A DNA stretch of 64,000 bases from Rhizobium chutanense (GTDB taxonomy: Bacteria > Pseudomonadota > Alphaproteobacteria > Rhizobiales > Rhizobiaceae), in NCBI RefSeq assembly GCF_002531935.1, contig NZ_NWSV01000015.1, forward strand, positions 62,001 through 126,000, read 5' to 3'. The notes under the pieces are model-generated. The model worked only from the letters and a program-made list of their open reading frames with translations, did no database searches and had not been told where the DNA came from. Position numbers and translations under genes: made by a program. Of this stretch, positions 17,769-26,247 are shown piece after piece (position 1 is the stretch's first letter; the number at the start of each line of letters is the position of its first letter).

Positions 17769-18773
17769 TTATACGGATGCCCGCTCCACCAGCTGGAACG
17801 GCAGTTTCTGCACTCCGACCGGGGCCCGGTCTTCGGCAAGCAGGATGTGCGCGGCCTGGCGGCCCATGGCGCGATGGGGAAGCGCCATGGTGGTCAGCGG
17901 CGGATCGAGACGCGAGGCGATCTCGACCTGGTTGTCGAAGCTCGCGACGGCGACATCATCGGGAATGGTCGCGCCCGAGCGGCGCAGGGCGGCATAGACC
18001 TCCATCGCCACGCGGTCATTGCCGCAGAGGATGGCATCGGGGCGTCGCGGACCGGTCATGATATCGTGCACATGCTGAGGCACGAGGCTGTGAGCCCGGT
18101 CGCTGTATACAGCCTTGCTGACGGCGGGCAAGACGGTGGCCCCTGCCCCGTCGATGCCGGCTTGATCGAGCGCTTGGCGAAAGCCGAGTTCGCGAAGCTC
18201 GCCGGCGAGCAATCTCGGCAGATTGATGAAGGCGATATTGCGACGGCCCGCGTCGAGAAGATAGTTGGTAATCTCGATCGCTGCGCCCGTTTCGTCGGGC
18301 ACCAGGGACGTCACGCGATCGTTGGCGTCCCGGCAATTGATCATGACCCCGACCGTATCGGCAAATTCACGCGGCAGATCGATACTCTTGTGATACATGG
18401 CGGCATAGGCGATCGCTCGCGGGCGAAAACGTCGCATCTCGTCGAGGATCGACGCCACGCTGCGATGGCCGCCGAGCGTCATGGCGAACACGGCCATGTC
18501 CGCCGCGCGCACGGCGCCGTCAAGCCCTCTGATGATCTCGGTTGCAAATGGTGACGTAATGAGGTCGTCGGCGACGAGGCCGACGAGCGGCATCCAGCCC
18601 TGGCGCATGCTGCGGGCGGCGAAATTGGTGACATAACCGAGCTCTTCGGCGATCTCCTTGATCCGCTGCCGGGTTTCCTCCGACATACGTGCCGAGCCGC
18701 CATGCAGTGCACCTGACACCGTCTTGACGGAAACGCCTGCGCGGGCGGCTATATCATTGAGTGACGCGGTCAT
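17769..18773 (-). CDS. LacI family transcriptional regulator
   Basis: About 334 residues. The start at 18773 gives the standard opening SLNDIAARAGVSVKTVSGAL, the LacI helix-turn-helix, followed by a hinge and a periplasmic-binding-protein-like sensor domain (GLVADDLITSPFATEIIRGL; PDAILCGNDRVAMEVYAALR; DVAVASFDNQVEIASRLDPP). It leads the minus-strand fructan/sucrose operon and most likely represses it in the absence of sugar. The frame stays open 14 codons upstream, but those codons do not fit the family. Confidence 0.92.
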   Translation of the reverse strand: MTASLNDIAARAGVSVKTVSGALHGGSARMSEETRQRIKEIAEELGYVTNFAARSMRQGWMPLVGLVADDLITSPFATEIIRGLDGAVRAADMAVFAMTLGGHRSVASILDEMRRFRPRAIAYAAMYHKSIDLPREFADTVGVMINCRDANDRVTSLVPDETGAAIEITNYLLDAGRRNIAFINLPRLLAGELRELGFRQALDQAGIDGAGATVLPAVSKAVYSDRAHSLVPQHVHDIMTGPRRPDAILCGNDRVAMEVYAALRRSGATIPDDVAVASFDNQVEIASRLDPPLTTMALPHRAMGRQAAHILLAEDRAPVGVQKLPFQLVERASV

Positions 18774-18839
18774 GGGTTCGCTTGGGTTATCGATTACCCA
18801 ACTCGTAGCAATCATCTTTCAATGAGTCAAGCCGTGAGG

Positions 18840-19544
18840 CTATTTCGCGTAAAGTGCGCGCGATCGTTCGAGGTGTTTGAGAAGCGCCGTTTCCGAACCG
18901 TCCGCGTCATTGGCTTCGAGGCGGTCGACGATTTCGTCGTGTTCGGCGAGCGTGAACTTTTCCTTGCCGGTCCAGATCAGCATCTCGGTATGATATTCCT
19001 TCAGCCAGGCGAGCATCGCCTCGCTGACGGCGACGTAGATCGGATTGCCCGAGATCTGGGCGATGCGGGTGTGGAATTCCATGTCGGCGTCGATGAACTC
19101 TTCGGCGCGGCCGAGCGACAGGCGCTGGCGCTCGATGATGTCCCGGAGATCGCTAATATCGCTGGCCGAGGCGCGCTGGGCGGCCTCGCGCGCCATGCCG
19201 CGCTCGAAAAAGATGCGGGCGCTCTTCAGATGTTCCAGCGAGTCGGCCGATTGCGACAGCATGATCTTGGCGGTGAGGTCGACCTGGCGGAAGATCGACT
19301 TTGCCGTCAGCCGCAGCACCTTTGCCCGTTCGCCATGCGAAATGCTGACGAGGCCCTTGTTGGCGAGCGACTGCATGGCCTCGCGGATGGCCGGCCGGCC
19401 GACGCCGAAACGCTCCATCAGCACCCGCTCGGAGGGCATTTCGTCGCCGGGCTGAAGCTCGCCTGAGGTGATCATTCGCTCGAGTCGATCAAACACTTCG
19501 TCGGAGAGTTTCCGGCGGACGATTTGTTCGATGGGCTGGGTCAT
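18840..19544 (-). CDS. GntR/FadR-family (FCD) transcriptional regulator of the apiose island
   Basis: A 234-residue regulator. The winged helix-turn-helix at residues 10-75 reads SDEVFDRLERMITSGELQPG, MPSERVLMERFGVGRPAIRE and MQSLANKGLVSISHG. The C-terminal FCD helical sensor domain includes FHTRIAQISGNPIYVAVSEA, whose histidine and neighbouring residues usually hold a metal or acid ligand. The start at 19544 fits the family; the open frame reaches 19643. It is divergent from the RuBisCO-like gene, and a 13-bp motif between them recurs upstream of two other transcription units, so it probably controls the whole island. Confidence 0.9.
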   Translation of the reverse strand: MTQPIEQIVRRKLSDEVFDRLERMITSGELQPGDEMPSERVLMERFGVGRPAIREAMQSLANKGLVSISHGERAKVLRLTAKSIFRQVDLTAKIMLSQSADSLEHLKSARIFFERGMAREAAQRASASDISDLRDIIERQRLSLGRAEEFIDADMEFHTRIAQISGNPIYVAVSEAMLAWLKEYHTEMLIWTGKEKFTLAEHDEIVDRLEANDADGSETALLKHLERSRALYAK

Positions 19545-19654
19545 GAGATCTCGCTGGCTCAAAATGTCTTCTCCTAACAGTTTTCCGGACCAAGGACAAA
19601 GCTTGCGGGCGAAATTTGCACAGCCGAAGATTCCGCTTTTCAAAGATTGGAATA

Positions 19655-19667
19655 CTCATTATACCAG
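19655..19667. promoter_or_regulatory. Island operator, site 1 (CTCATTATACCAG)
   Basis: The motif lies between the divergent FadR-type regulator and the RuBisCO-like gene, about 70 bases before the latter's start. It differs by one base from sites 2 and 3. A TTGAC lies 9 bases downstream. Confidence 0.65.
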
Positions 19668-19734
19668 ATCACGAGTTGACGCCATGATAATCTGCCTGGC
19701 GAGAGGAGCAACCGTCCGTCCGATGATGATAAGC

Positions 19735-20979
19735 ATGACCTACCGCATCGAAACGCCCGGCAGCGTCGAGGCGATGGCGGATAAGATCGCCAGCGACCAG
19801 TCGACCGGAACCTTCGTGCCGGTTCCCGGTGAGACCGAGGAGCTGAAGTCGCGAGTCGCTGCGCGGGTCATGGCGATCCGCCGGCTTGACGATGCCGGCC
19901 AGCCGACCTGGCCGGAAGTTGCTGCCGGCACCCGGCTCCACCGCGCCGATGTCGATATCGCCTTTCCGCTGGAGGCGATCGGCACCGATCTTTCGGCGTT
20001 GATGACCATCGCGATCGGCGGCGTCTATTCGATCAAGGGCATGACCGGCATCCGCATCGTCGACATGAAGCTGCCCGAGGCTTTCAAGTCAGCCCATCCC
20101 GGACCGCAGTTCGGCATCGCCGGAAGCCGCAGGCTCACCGGCGTCGAAGGCCGGCCGATCATCGGCACGATCGTCAAGCCGGCGCTGGGCCTGAGACCGC
20201 ACGAGACGGCGGAACTGGTCGGCGAGCTGATCCAATCGGGCGTCGACTTCATCAAGGACGACGAGAAGCTGATGAGCCCGGCCTATTCGCCGCTGAAGGA
20301 GCGTGTCGCAGCGATCATGCCGCGCATTCTCGATCACGAGCAGAAGACCGGCAAGAAGGTGATGTATGCCTTCGGCATCTCGCATGCCGACCCGGACGAG
20401 ATGATGCGCAACCACGACATCGTCGCGGCGGCCGGCGGCAACTGCGCCGTCGTCAACATCAACTCGATCGGCTTCGGCGGCATGAGTTTTCTGCGCAAGC
20501 GCTCCAGCCTGGTGCTGCACGCCCATCGCAACGGCTGGGACGTGCTGACGCGCGATCCGGGCGCCGGCATGGACTTCAACGTCTACCAGCAGTTCTGGCG
20601 GCTGCTCGGCGTCGACCAGTTCCAGATCAACGGCATCAGGGTGAAATATTGGGAGCCGGACGACAGCTTCGTCTCTTCCTTCAAGGCCGTCAGCGCGCCG
20701 CTCTTCGATGAGGCCGATCGGCCGCTCCCGGTCGCCGGCTCCGGCCAGTGGGGCGGACAGGCGCCGGAAACGTATCAGCGTACCGGCCGCACTGTCGATC
20801 TCCTCTATCTCTGCGGCGGCGGCATCGTCAGCCATCCCGGCGGACCGGCGGCCGGCGTTCGCGCCGTTCAGCAGGCCTGGCAGGCCGCAGTCGCCGACAT
20901 TCCGCTGGAGACTTACGCCAAGGATCATCCGGAGCTTGCCGCCTCGATCGCAAAATTCAGCGACGGCAAGGGCGCGTGA
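19735..20979 (+). CDS. oiaX: RuBisCO-like protein, probable 3-oxo-isoapionate-4-phosphate decarboxylase
   Basis: A 414-residue RuBisCO large-subunit homologue of the non-CO2-fixing (RLP) type. It keeps the catalytic core: GTIVKPALGLRPHETAEL, the metal/carbamate motif DFIKDDEKLMS (Lys174, Asp175, Asp176, Glu177), and HAHRNGWDVLTRDPGAGMDF. The setting with DUF1537 kinase, ApnO-, ApsD- and ApnL-type genes matches the described D-apiose pathways, where OiaX decarboxylates 3-oxo-isoapionate 4-phosphate to L-erythrulose 1-phosphate. The related transcarboxylase/hydrolase OiaT is the main alternative; the isomerase neighbours favour OiaX. ATG 19723 is another possible start, 14 bases after GAGAGGAG. 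Confidence 0.82.
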   Translation: MTYRIETPGSVEAMADKIASDQSTGTFVPVPGETEELKSRVAARVMAIRRLDDAGQPTWPEVAAGTRLHRADVDIAFPLEAIGTDLSALMTIAIGGVYSIKGMTGIRIVDMKLPEAFKSAHPGPQFGIAGSRRLTGVEGRPIIGTIVKPALGLRPHETAELVGELIQSGVDFIKDDEKLMSPAYSPLKERVAAIMPRILDHEQKTGKKVMYAFGISHADPDEMMRNHDIVAAAGGNCAVVNINSIGFGGMSFLRKRSSLVLHAHRNGWDVLTRDPGAGMDFNVYQQFWRLLGVDQFQINGIRVKYWEPDDSFVSSFKAVSAPLFDEADRPLPVAGSGQWGGQAPETYQRTGRTVDLLYLCGGGIVSHPGGPAAGVRAVQQAWQAAVADIPLETYAKDHPELAASIAKFSDGKGA

Positions 20980-20984
20980 CCGTC

Positions 20985-22322
20985 ATGAACGACCTTCTCG
21001 TCAGCTATTACGGCGATGATTTTACCGGCTCGACCGACGTCATGGAGGCGCTCGCTTCGCGCGGCGTCGAGACCGCGCTCTTCCTCGGCCTTCCCAAGCC
21101 GGAATTGCTCGCCCGCTTCAAACACTGCCGCGCGATCGGCATTGCCGGAACGAGCCGCAGCGAGACGCCGGCATGGATGGAACTGCATCTCGTGCCAGCC
21201 TTCGACTGGCTGCGCTCGCTCGGTGCGGCTATCTGCCATTACAAGGTTTGCTCGACCTTCGATTCCAGCCCCGGCATCGGCAATATCGGCAAGGCGATCG
21301 AAATCGGCGGCAAGATCTTCGGGCAGCCGATCGTCCCTATCATTGTCGGCGCGCCGCAACTGAAGCGCTACACGGTCTTCGGCAACCTCTTCGCCGGCTA
21401 TCAGGGCCGCGTGTTCCGCATCGACCGCCATCCGGTCATGAGCCGCCATCCCGTGACCCCGATGGACGAGGCGGATCTTGGCGTCCATCTGTCGAAGCAG
21501 ACTGCCCTTCCCGTCCTGCTCGCCGATCTCGTTGCGATCACGGCCGAGGATGCCGATCAGCGCATCGACGCGCTGGCGTCGAACCCGGAAGGCATCCTGC
21601 TCCTCGATGTCGATTCCGAAGCGACGCAGGCGGCCGCGGGCCGGCAGATGCTGCGGGTCGCCGGGCGGTCCGGCAGCTTCGTCGCCGGTTCGTCGGGGGT
21701 CGAATACGCCCTGCTCGACGCTTGGCGGCGGGCCGGCGTGATCGGCGAAAGCGGTGCCGTATTCCCCGATGTCGGCCCGGTCGACCGCCTCGCCGTCGTC
21801 TCCGGCAGCGTTTCGCCGACCACCGAGCGGCAGATCCGCGCCGCCGTCGACAGCGGTTTCGAGGCCGTCGCGCTCGATCCCCTCGCTCTCCTTTCGGAGA
21901 ATGGCGAAGGCGCGGTGGAGGCGGCCGTGCAGGCCGGCATCGGCACGCTCAGGAAAGGCAAGAGCGTCATTCTCTATACCGCGCTCGGCCCATCGGCCGA
22001 TCGCGGCGCCGATATCGACAGGTTGCCGGGCGCGCGTCACCGGCTCGGCAGCGCACTCGGCACGATTCTGCGCCGGCTGATCGAGGCGGAGGGGCTGTCG
22101 CGCGCGGTCGTCGCCGGCGGCGACACCTCGAGCCACGCGCTGCGGCAATTGAAGATCGACGCGTTAACGACGCTGTTGCCGCTGCCGCAGACGCCGGGAT
22201 CGCCGCTCTGCCTCGCCCATGGCGATTACCCGCCGACCAACGGTCTGCAGATCGCCCTCAAAGGCGGCCAGGTCGGCACCGACGGCTATTTCGCGCAGAT
22301 CCGTGACGGAAGGAAGAACTGA
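20985..22322 (+). CDS. oiaK: DUF1537 four-carbon-acid-sugar kinase family, probable 3-oxo-isoapionate kinase
   Basis: A 445-residue ATP-dependent kinase. The start SYYGDDFTGSTDVMEALA is the typical N-terminal substrate-binding motif, and the C-terminal nucleotide-binding half has VAGGDTSSHALRQL and LPQTPGSPLCLAHG. In D-apiose catabolism this family phosphorylates 3-oxo-isoapionate at O4 to make the RLP substrate. It starts five bases after the RuBisCO-like gene's stop and shares one base with the next start (TGATG), so these genes are made together. Some DUF1537 kinases act on D-threonate or erythronate, but the neighbours favour the apiose assignment. Confidence 0.83.
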   Translation: MNDLLVSYYGDDFTGSTDVMEALASRGVETALFLGLPKPELLARFKHCRAIGIAGTSRSETPAWMELHLVPAFDWLRSLGAAICHYKVCSTFDSSPGIGNIGKAIEIGGKIFGQPIVPIIVGAPQLKRYTVFGNLFAGYQGRVFRIDRHPVMSRHPVTPMDEADLGVHLSKQTALPVLLADLVAITAEDADQRIDALASNPEGILLLDVDSEATQAAAGRQMLRVAGRSGSFVAGSSGVEYALLDAWRRAGVIGESGAVFPDVGPVDRLAVVSGSVSPTTERQIRAAVDSGFEAVALDPLALLSENGEGAVEAAVQAGIGTLRKGKSVILYTALGPSADRGADIDRLPGARHRLGSALGTILRRLIEAEGLSRAVVAGGDTSSHALRQLKIDALTTLLPLPQTPGSPLCLAHGDYPPTNGLQIALKGGQVGTDGYFAQIRDGRKN

Positions 22323-23125
22323 TGGTCGTCTGGGTCGGCACCAGCTTCAAGATGAACAAGACCGTGGAGGAAGCGCTCGCCTTCGCGCGCCGCCTCGCCG
22401 ATGCGGACCGCGAATGCGATATCCGCGTGCAGCGCTTCGTCATTCCTTCGTTTACCGCGGTGCGGGAGGTCAAGCGTGTGCTCGATGACACCTCGGTGAA
22501 GGTCGGCGCCCAGAACATGCATTGGGAGGATGCCGGCGCCTGGACCGGCGAGATTTCGCCTCCCATGCTGAAGGACTGCCGGCTCGATCTCGTCGAACTC
22601 GGCCATTCCGAGCGCCGCGAGCACTTCGGCGAAACCGACGAAACCGTCGGCCTCAAGGTATCGGCTGCGATCCGCCACGGGCTGACGCCGCTGATCTGCA
22701 TCGGCGAGACCTTGCAGGAGCGCCAGGCGGGCCAAGCCGATGCCGTGCTTCGGCGGCAGGTCGAGGCCGCCTTGCGGGGCGTCGACATCGAGGCCGACGA
22801 GGTTCCGATCCTGCTTGCCTATGAGCCCATCTGGGCGATCGGCGTCAACGGTATCCCTGCCACGGCCGATTACGCGTCGGAACGGCACGGAAGGATCGCC
22901 GAGGTGGCGAGATCCATTCTCGGTCATGCGGTGCCGGTTCTCTACGGCGGCAGCGTCAATCCCGACAATTGCGAGGAACTGGTGACGCAACCGCATATCG
23001 ACGGCCTGTTCATCGGCCGCTCCGCCTGGTCCGTCGACGGCTATCTCGACATTCTTCGCCGCGTCAGCGCGGCGATCGATCGCTCATCTCCACGCCAGAC
23101 GGCGAGTGAAAGGAAACTGCCATGA
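22322..23125 (+). CDS. lerI: Triosephosphate-isomerase-like protein, probable L-erythrulose-1-phosphate isomerase
   Basis: A 267-residue TIM barrel: VWVGTSFKMNKTVEEAL (active-site Lys region), VELGHSERREHFGETDE (catalytic His), LLAYEPIWAIGVNGIPA (catalytic Glu) and LYGGSVNPDNCEEL (phosphate loop). It is a paralogue of TpiA rather than the glycolytic enzyme: it sits in a catabolic operon next to an RpiB-like gene, as LerI/EryH do in threitol and erythritol pathways. There it turns L-erythrulose 1-phosphate into D-erythrulose 4-phosphate, exactly what the RLP product needs. Confidence 0.83.
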   Translation: MVVWVGTSFKMNKTVEEALAFARRLADADRECDIRVQRFVIPSFTAVREVKRVLDDTSVKVGAQNMHWEDAGAWTGEISPPMLKDCRLDLVELGHSERREHFGETDETVGLKVSAAIRHGLTPLICIGETLQERQAGQADAVLRRQVEAALRGVDIEADEVPILLAYEPIWAIGVNGIPATADYASERHGRIAEVARSILGHAVPVLYGGSVNPDNCEELVTQPHIDGLFIGRSAWSVDGYLDILRRVSAAIDRSSPRQTASERKLP

Positions 23126-23583
23126 AGATCGCAATCGGCGCCGACAGCGCCGGCAAACCGCTCCTGGATGTGATTGCCGCCCATCTCGCCGGCAAGGCGG
23201 ACCTCGAAGTTCACGATCTCAGCCAGTCCGGCTTCTACGCCGATCTTTCCCAGCGTCTGGCGCAGACGATCGTCGACGGTGAACATCAGCGCGGCATCCT
23301 GTTCTGCGGCACCGGCATCGGTGTGTGCATCTCCGCAAACAAGGTGCCGGGCATCCGCGCCGCGCTGACCCATGATACTTATTCGGCGGAACGCGCGGTG
23401 AAATCGAACAATGCCCAGATCATCACGATGGGCGCGCGTGTCATCGGCCCGGAACTGGCGAAATCGATTGTCGACGTCTGGCTTGCCTCCGAATTCGACC
23501 CCGACGGCCCCTCGGCCGGCAACGTGCAGGCGATCGACCGGCTCGATGCCGAGAAACATGGCGCCGAAAAACATGGGCACTAA
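23122..23583 (+). CDS. derI: RpiB-like sugar-phosphate isomerase, probable D-erythrulose-4-phosphate isomerase
   Basis: A 153-residue RpiB/LacAB family protein: KIAIGADSAGKPLLDVI at the N-terminus, the catalytic cysteine region GILFCGTGIGVCISANKVPG, then IRAALTHDTYSAERA and NNAQIITMGARVIG. The start overlaps the upstream gene (ATGA). Paired with the TIM-like enzyme, it would convert D-erythrulose 4-phosphate to D-erythrose 4-phosphate, which enters the pentose phosphate pathway. It is followed by a promoter region, so the first segment of the island ends here. Confidence 0.83.
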   Translation: MKIAIGADSAGKPLLDVIAAHLAGKADLEVHDLSQSGFYADLSQRLAQTIVDGEHQRGILFCGTGIGVCISANKVPGIRAALTHDTYSAERAVKSNNAQIITMGARVIGPELAKSIVDVWLASEFDPDGPSAGNVQAIDRLDAEKHGAEKHGH

Positions 23584-23610
23584 ATGCGTAAGTGATGATA
23601 TGGTGATTGA

Positions 23611-23623
23611 CTCATCATACCAG
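23611..23623. promoter_or_regulatory. Island operator, site 2 (CTCATCATACCAG)
   Basis: An exact copy of site 3, in the 78-bp gap between the RpiB-like gene and the ApnO gene. It lies within the larger inverted repeat ATCATA-N6-TATGAT, and a TTGAC overlaps its left edge (23608). It marks an internal promoter of the island. Confidence 0.7.
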
Positions 23624-23661
23624 TATATGATCCTATCCAGAACTGAAAAGGTGAGGAAAAC

Positions 23662-24489
23662 ATGACCAAGATTGCTCTCTTCGGCGCCGGCGGCAAAATG
23701 GGATACCGGCTGGCCAAGAATCTCAAAGGTTCGCGCTTCCAAGTGCGCCATGTCGAGGTGAGCGACGCCGGCAAGGCGCGGCTGAAGAACGATCTCGGTC
23801 TCGATTGCGTGCCGGTCGATGCCGCGCTCGACGGCGCCGATGTGGTGATCCTCGCCGTGCCGGATACGGCGATCGGCAAGGTCGCGGCCGGCATCGTCGA
23901 CAAGCTTACGCCCGGCACCATGGTGGTGGCGCTCGATGCCGCCGCACCCTTTGCCGGCCATCTGCCTAGGCGCGACGACCTCACCTATTTCGTCACCCAT
24001 CCCTGCCATCCGCCGATCTTCAACGACGAGACGGAGATGCAGGCCAAGAAGGATCATTTCGGCGGCCTCTTCGCCAAGCAGCACATTGTCTCGGCACTGA
24101 TGCAAGGCCCCGACAGCGCCTACGCGCTCGGCGAGGAAATCGCCAAAATCATCTGGGCGCCGGTCATGCGCTCGCACCGGGTTACGGTCGAGCAGCTCGC
24201 CATGCTCGAACCGGGCCTGTCGGAAACCGTCTGTGCATCGCTGCTCGTCATCATGCGCCAGGCCATGGACGAATGCGTGGCCCGCGGCGTGCCGGAACAG
24301 GCCGCCCGCGACTTCCTGCTCGGCCATATGAACGTGCTCGGCGCCGTTATCTTCAAGGAAGTCGACGGCGTGTTCTCGGATGCCTGCAACAAGGCAATCG
24401 AGTTCGGCATCCCGGCGCTGATGCGCGACGACTGGAAGAAAGTATTCGAACCGCAGGAGATCGCCGAAAGCATCCGGCGTATCACCTGA
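23662..24489 (+). CDS. apnO: Probable D-apionate oxidoisomerase
   Basis: A 275-residue NAD(P)-dependent protein of the phosphogluconate-dehydrogenase-like type. The Rossmann motif is KIALFGAGGKMGYRLAKNL; ADVVILAVPDTAIGKVA follows, then FVTHPCHPPIFND and a helical C-terminal half (HRVTVEQLAMLEPGLSETV). ApnO enzymes of this family convert D-apionate to 3-oxo-isoapionate, the substrate of OiaK. It has its own operator site and an AGGTGAGG ribosome site. Annotated relatives are often called semialdehyde or phosphogluconate dehydrogenases; the context favours ApnO. Confidence 0.78.
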   Translation: MTKIALFGAGGKMGYRLAKNLKGSRFQVRHVEVSDAGKARLKNDLGLDCVPVDAALDGADVVILAVPDTAIGKVAAGIVDKLTPGTMVVALDAAAPFAGHLPRRDDLTYFVTHPCHPPIFNDETEMQAKKDHFGGLFAKQHIVSALMQGPDSAYALGEEIAKIIWAPVMRSHRVTVEQLAMLEPGLSETVCASLLVIMRQAMDECVARGVPEQAARDFLLGHMNVLGAVIFKEVDGVFSDACNKAIEFGIPALMRDDWKKVFEPQEIAESIRRIT

Positions 24490-24497
24490 ACCGGCCT

Positions 24498-24516
24498 GGG
24501 GAGGCAAGCCCTCCCC
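24498..24516 (+). terminator. Stem-loop after apnO
   Basis: A GGGGAGG / CCTCCCC stem with a CAAGC loop, followed by TTTA, eight bases after the apnO stop. It is probably a weak terminator or processing hairpin. A tandem copy of CCGCTCCGG(G)GAGACGGGGCT follows at about 24521-24564. Confidence 0.5.
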
Positions 24517-24587
24517 TTTACCGCTCCGGGAGACGGGGCTCAGCCGCTCCGGGGAGACGGGGCTTCATTCACAACTGGGAGGAAAAA

Positions 24588-25529
24588 ATGAAACTGACGC
24601 GCAGACTGACACTTGCAGCTTTTGCCGGCGCGCTGGCGATGGGAACGGCCATGCCGGCCTTTGCGGCCGATCTCATCGCCATCATCACGCCGGCGCATGA
24701 CAATCCCTTCTTCAAGGCGGAAGCCGTCGGCGCCGAAGCCAAGGCGAAGCAACTCGGCTACGAGACCCTGGTCATGACCCATGACGACGACGCCAACAAG
24801 CAGTCGGAAATGATCGACACGGCGATCGGGCGCGGCGCCAAGGCGATCATTCTCGATAATGCCGGCGCAGATGCTTCCGTCGCCGCCGTCAAGAAGGCCA
24901 AGGACGCCGGCATCCCCTCCTTCCTGATCGACCGCGAGATCAACGCGACTGGCGTTGCCGTTGCCCAGATCGTCTCGAACAACTATCAGGGCGCCCAGCT
25001 CGGCGCGCAGGAGTTCGTCAAGCTGATGGGCGAGAAGGGCAACTACGTCGAGCTGGTCGGCAAGGAGTCCGACACCAATGCCGGCATCCGCTCGCAGGGC
25101 TATCATGACGTCATCGACGACTATCCGGAACTGAAGTCGGTCGCCAAGCAGTCGGCCAACTGGAGCCAGACGGAAGCCTATTCGAAGATGGAGACCATCC
25201 TCCAGGCCAATCCCGACATCAAGGGCGTCATCTCCGGCAACGACACGATGGCCATGGGCGCGATTGCGGCGCTGCAGGCGGCCGGCCGCAAGGATGTGAT
25301 CGTCGTCGGCTTCGACGGTTCCAACGATGTGCGCGACTCCATCAAGGCGGGCGGCATCAAGGCGACCGTGCTGCAACCGGCCTATGCCCAGGCTCAGCTC
25401 GCGGTGGAGCAGGCGGACGCCTACATCAAGAACAAGACGACGCCAAAGGAAGAGAAGCAGTTGATGGATTGCGTTCTCATCAACGCCGACAATTCCGGCA
25501 ATCTCGAGACCTTCGCCCTGACGAACTGA
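24588..25529 (+). CDS. Ribose-type ABC transporter solute-binding protein
   Basis: A 313-residue periplasmic protein with signal peptide LTLAAFAGALAMGTAMPAFA. The mature part is a type I sugar-binding fold of the RbsB family: LIAIITPAHDNPFFKAEAVG, GAKAIILDNAGADASVAAV, FLIDREINATGVAVAQIVSN and VIVVGFDGSNDVRDSIKAGG. GGGAGG lies six bases before the ATG. It opens a transporter operon placed between ApnO and ApsD, so D-apiose is the expected ligand, although ribose or another pentose cannot be excluded from sequence. Confidence 0.9.
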   Translation: MKLTRRLTLAAFAGALAMGTAMPAFAADLIAIITPAHDNPFFKAEAVGAEAKAKQLGYETLVMTHDDDANKQSEMIDTAIGRGAKAIILDNAGADASVAAVKKAKDAGIPSFLIDREINATGVAVAQIVSNNYQGAQLGAQEFVKLMGEKGNYVELVGKESDTNAGIRSQGYHDVIDDYPELKSVAKQSANWSQTEAYSKMETILQANPDIKGVISGNDTMAMGAIAALQAAGRKDVIVVGFDGSNDVRDSIKAGGIKATVLQPAYAQAQLAVEQADAYIKNKTTPKEEKQLMDCVLINADNSGNLETFALTN

Positions 25530-25539
25530 TCAGCCGCGA

Positions 25540-25573
25540 ATTGCCGAGGGCGCGTTGCTGCGCCCTCGGCAAT
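25540..25573 (+). terminator. Strong intercistronic stem-loop after the binding-protein gene
   Basis: A perfect 14-bp stem (ATTGCCGAGGGCGC and its complement) around a 6-base loop, ten bases after the binding-protein stop. It is likely to raise binding-protein message relative to the membrane components downstream. Confidence 0.75.
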
Positions 25574-25602
25574 GCATTTCGCAAGACGTCGAGGTTCATC
25601 TG

Positions 25603-26247
25603 ATGTTGAGAATGAAGGGTGCCCTGCTCGCCGCCGTCGTGGCGGCAGCCCTGCCCGGTTGCAAAATCATCAAGACGCCGACCGCGGAGGAAAAGGCGGC
25701 GGCAGCGGCCAAGACCGCCTTCGATCCGACTGCAAAGGTCGAGGCGGTCTGGCAATCCGAGGCCGTGCCCTATTTCGAAAAGCGCGCCGGTGAGCTGAAG
25801 GATGTCCTGCAGCTCGTTGCGACGAGCCCGGATGCCGCGGGCGAAAAATACGGCAATCCCCGCAAGCAGAGCAGTTCGCCCTGGACCTATGCGGTGAAGA
25901 TCACCGGCAAGATCGTGGCCACTGATACGGCCTCGCGCGCGGCAACGCTCGACGTCGATGCCGATGGCGACGGCAAGGCCGATGCGAAGGTGCAGATTGG
26001 GCCGGCGCTGCGCGGCACCGCCCTGCGCGACACGCTCGATTTCGTCAATTTCAACGAGTTCAAGAACCAGATCGAATGGGCGCAGTTCGGCAAGGCGTTC
26101 AACGAGAAGGCCAATGCGGCCTTTCTCTCCGCCGTTCCGCGCGACGGCCTGACCGGCAAGACGGTGACCGTGATCGGCGCCTTCCCGCTGCCGAAAAGCG
26201 GCGAACTTCCGCTCGTGACGCCTTCGGAACTGAAGGTAGGCCCATGA
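25603..26247 (+). CDS. DUF2291 family periplasmic lipoprotein
   Basis: A 214-residue lipoprotein with signal peptide and lipobox (LAAVVAAALPGCKI; Cys about residue 20). The mature part includes WTYAVKITGKIVATDTASRA and QIGPALRGTALRDTLDFVNF, features of DUF2291 proteins that recur beside ribose-type ABC importers. The role is unknown; an accessory part in capture or assembly of the importer is inferred. ATG 25603 is preferred (GAGG seven bases upstream) over a TTG at 25555. The stop overlaps the ATPase start (ATGA). Confidence 0.75.
   Translation: MLRMKGALLAAVVAAALPGCKIIKTPTAEEKAAAAAKTAFDPTAKVEAVWQSEAVPYFEKRAGELKDVLQLVATSPDAAGEKYGNPRKQSSSPWTYAVKITGKIVATDTASRAATLDVDADGDGKADAKVQIGPALRGTALRDTLDFVNFNEFKNQIEWAQFGKAFNEKANAAFLSAVPRDGLTGKTVTVIGAFPLPKSGELPLVTPSELKVGP

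Noticed and set aside
19735..20979. True RuBisCO for carbon fixation
   Set aside because: There is no small subunit, phosphoribulokinase or other Calvin-cycle gene; the protein is short and in an apiose-type operon, matching RuBisCO-like proteins.
22322..23125. Housekeeping triosephosphate isomerase
   Set aside because: The fold matches, but the place in a catabolic operon next to an RpiB-like gene and an RLP gene fits the LerI paralogue better.
23041..24507. Minus-strand open frame of 488 codons
   Set aside because: It runs antisense across the RpiB-like and ApnO genes and over a promoter region with operator site 2, and has no recognisable domain.
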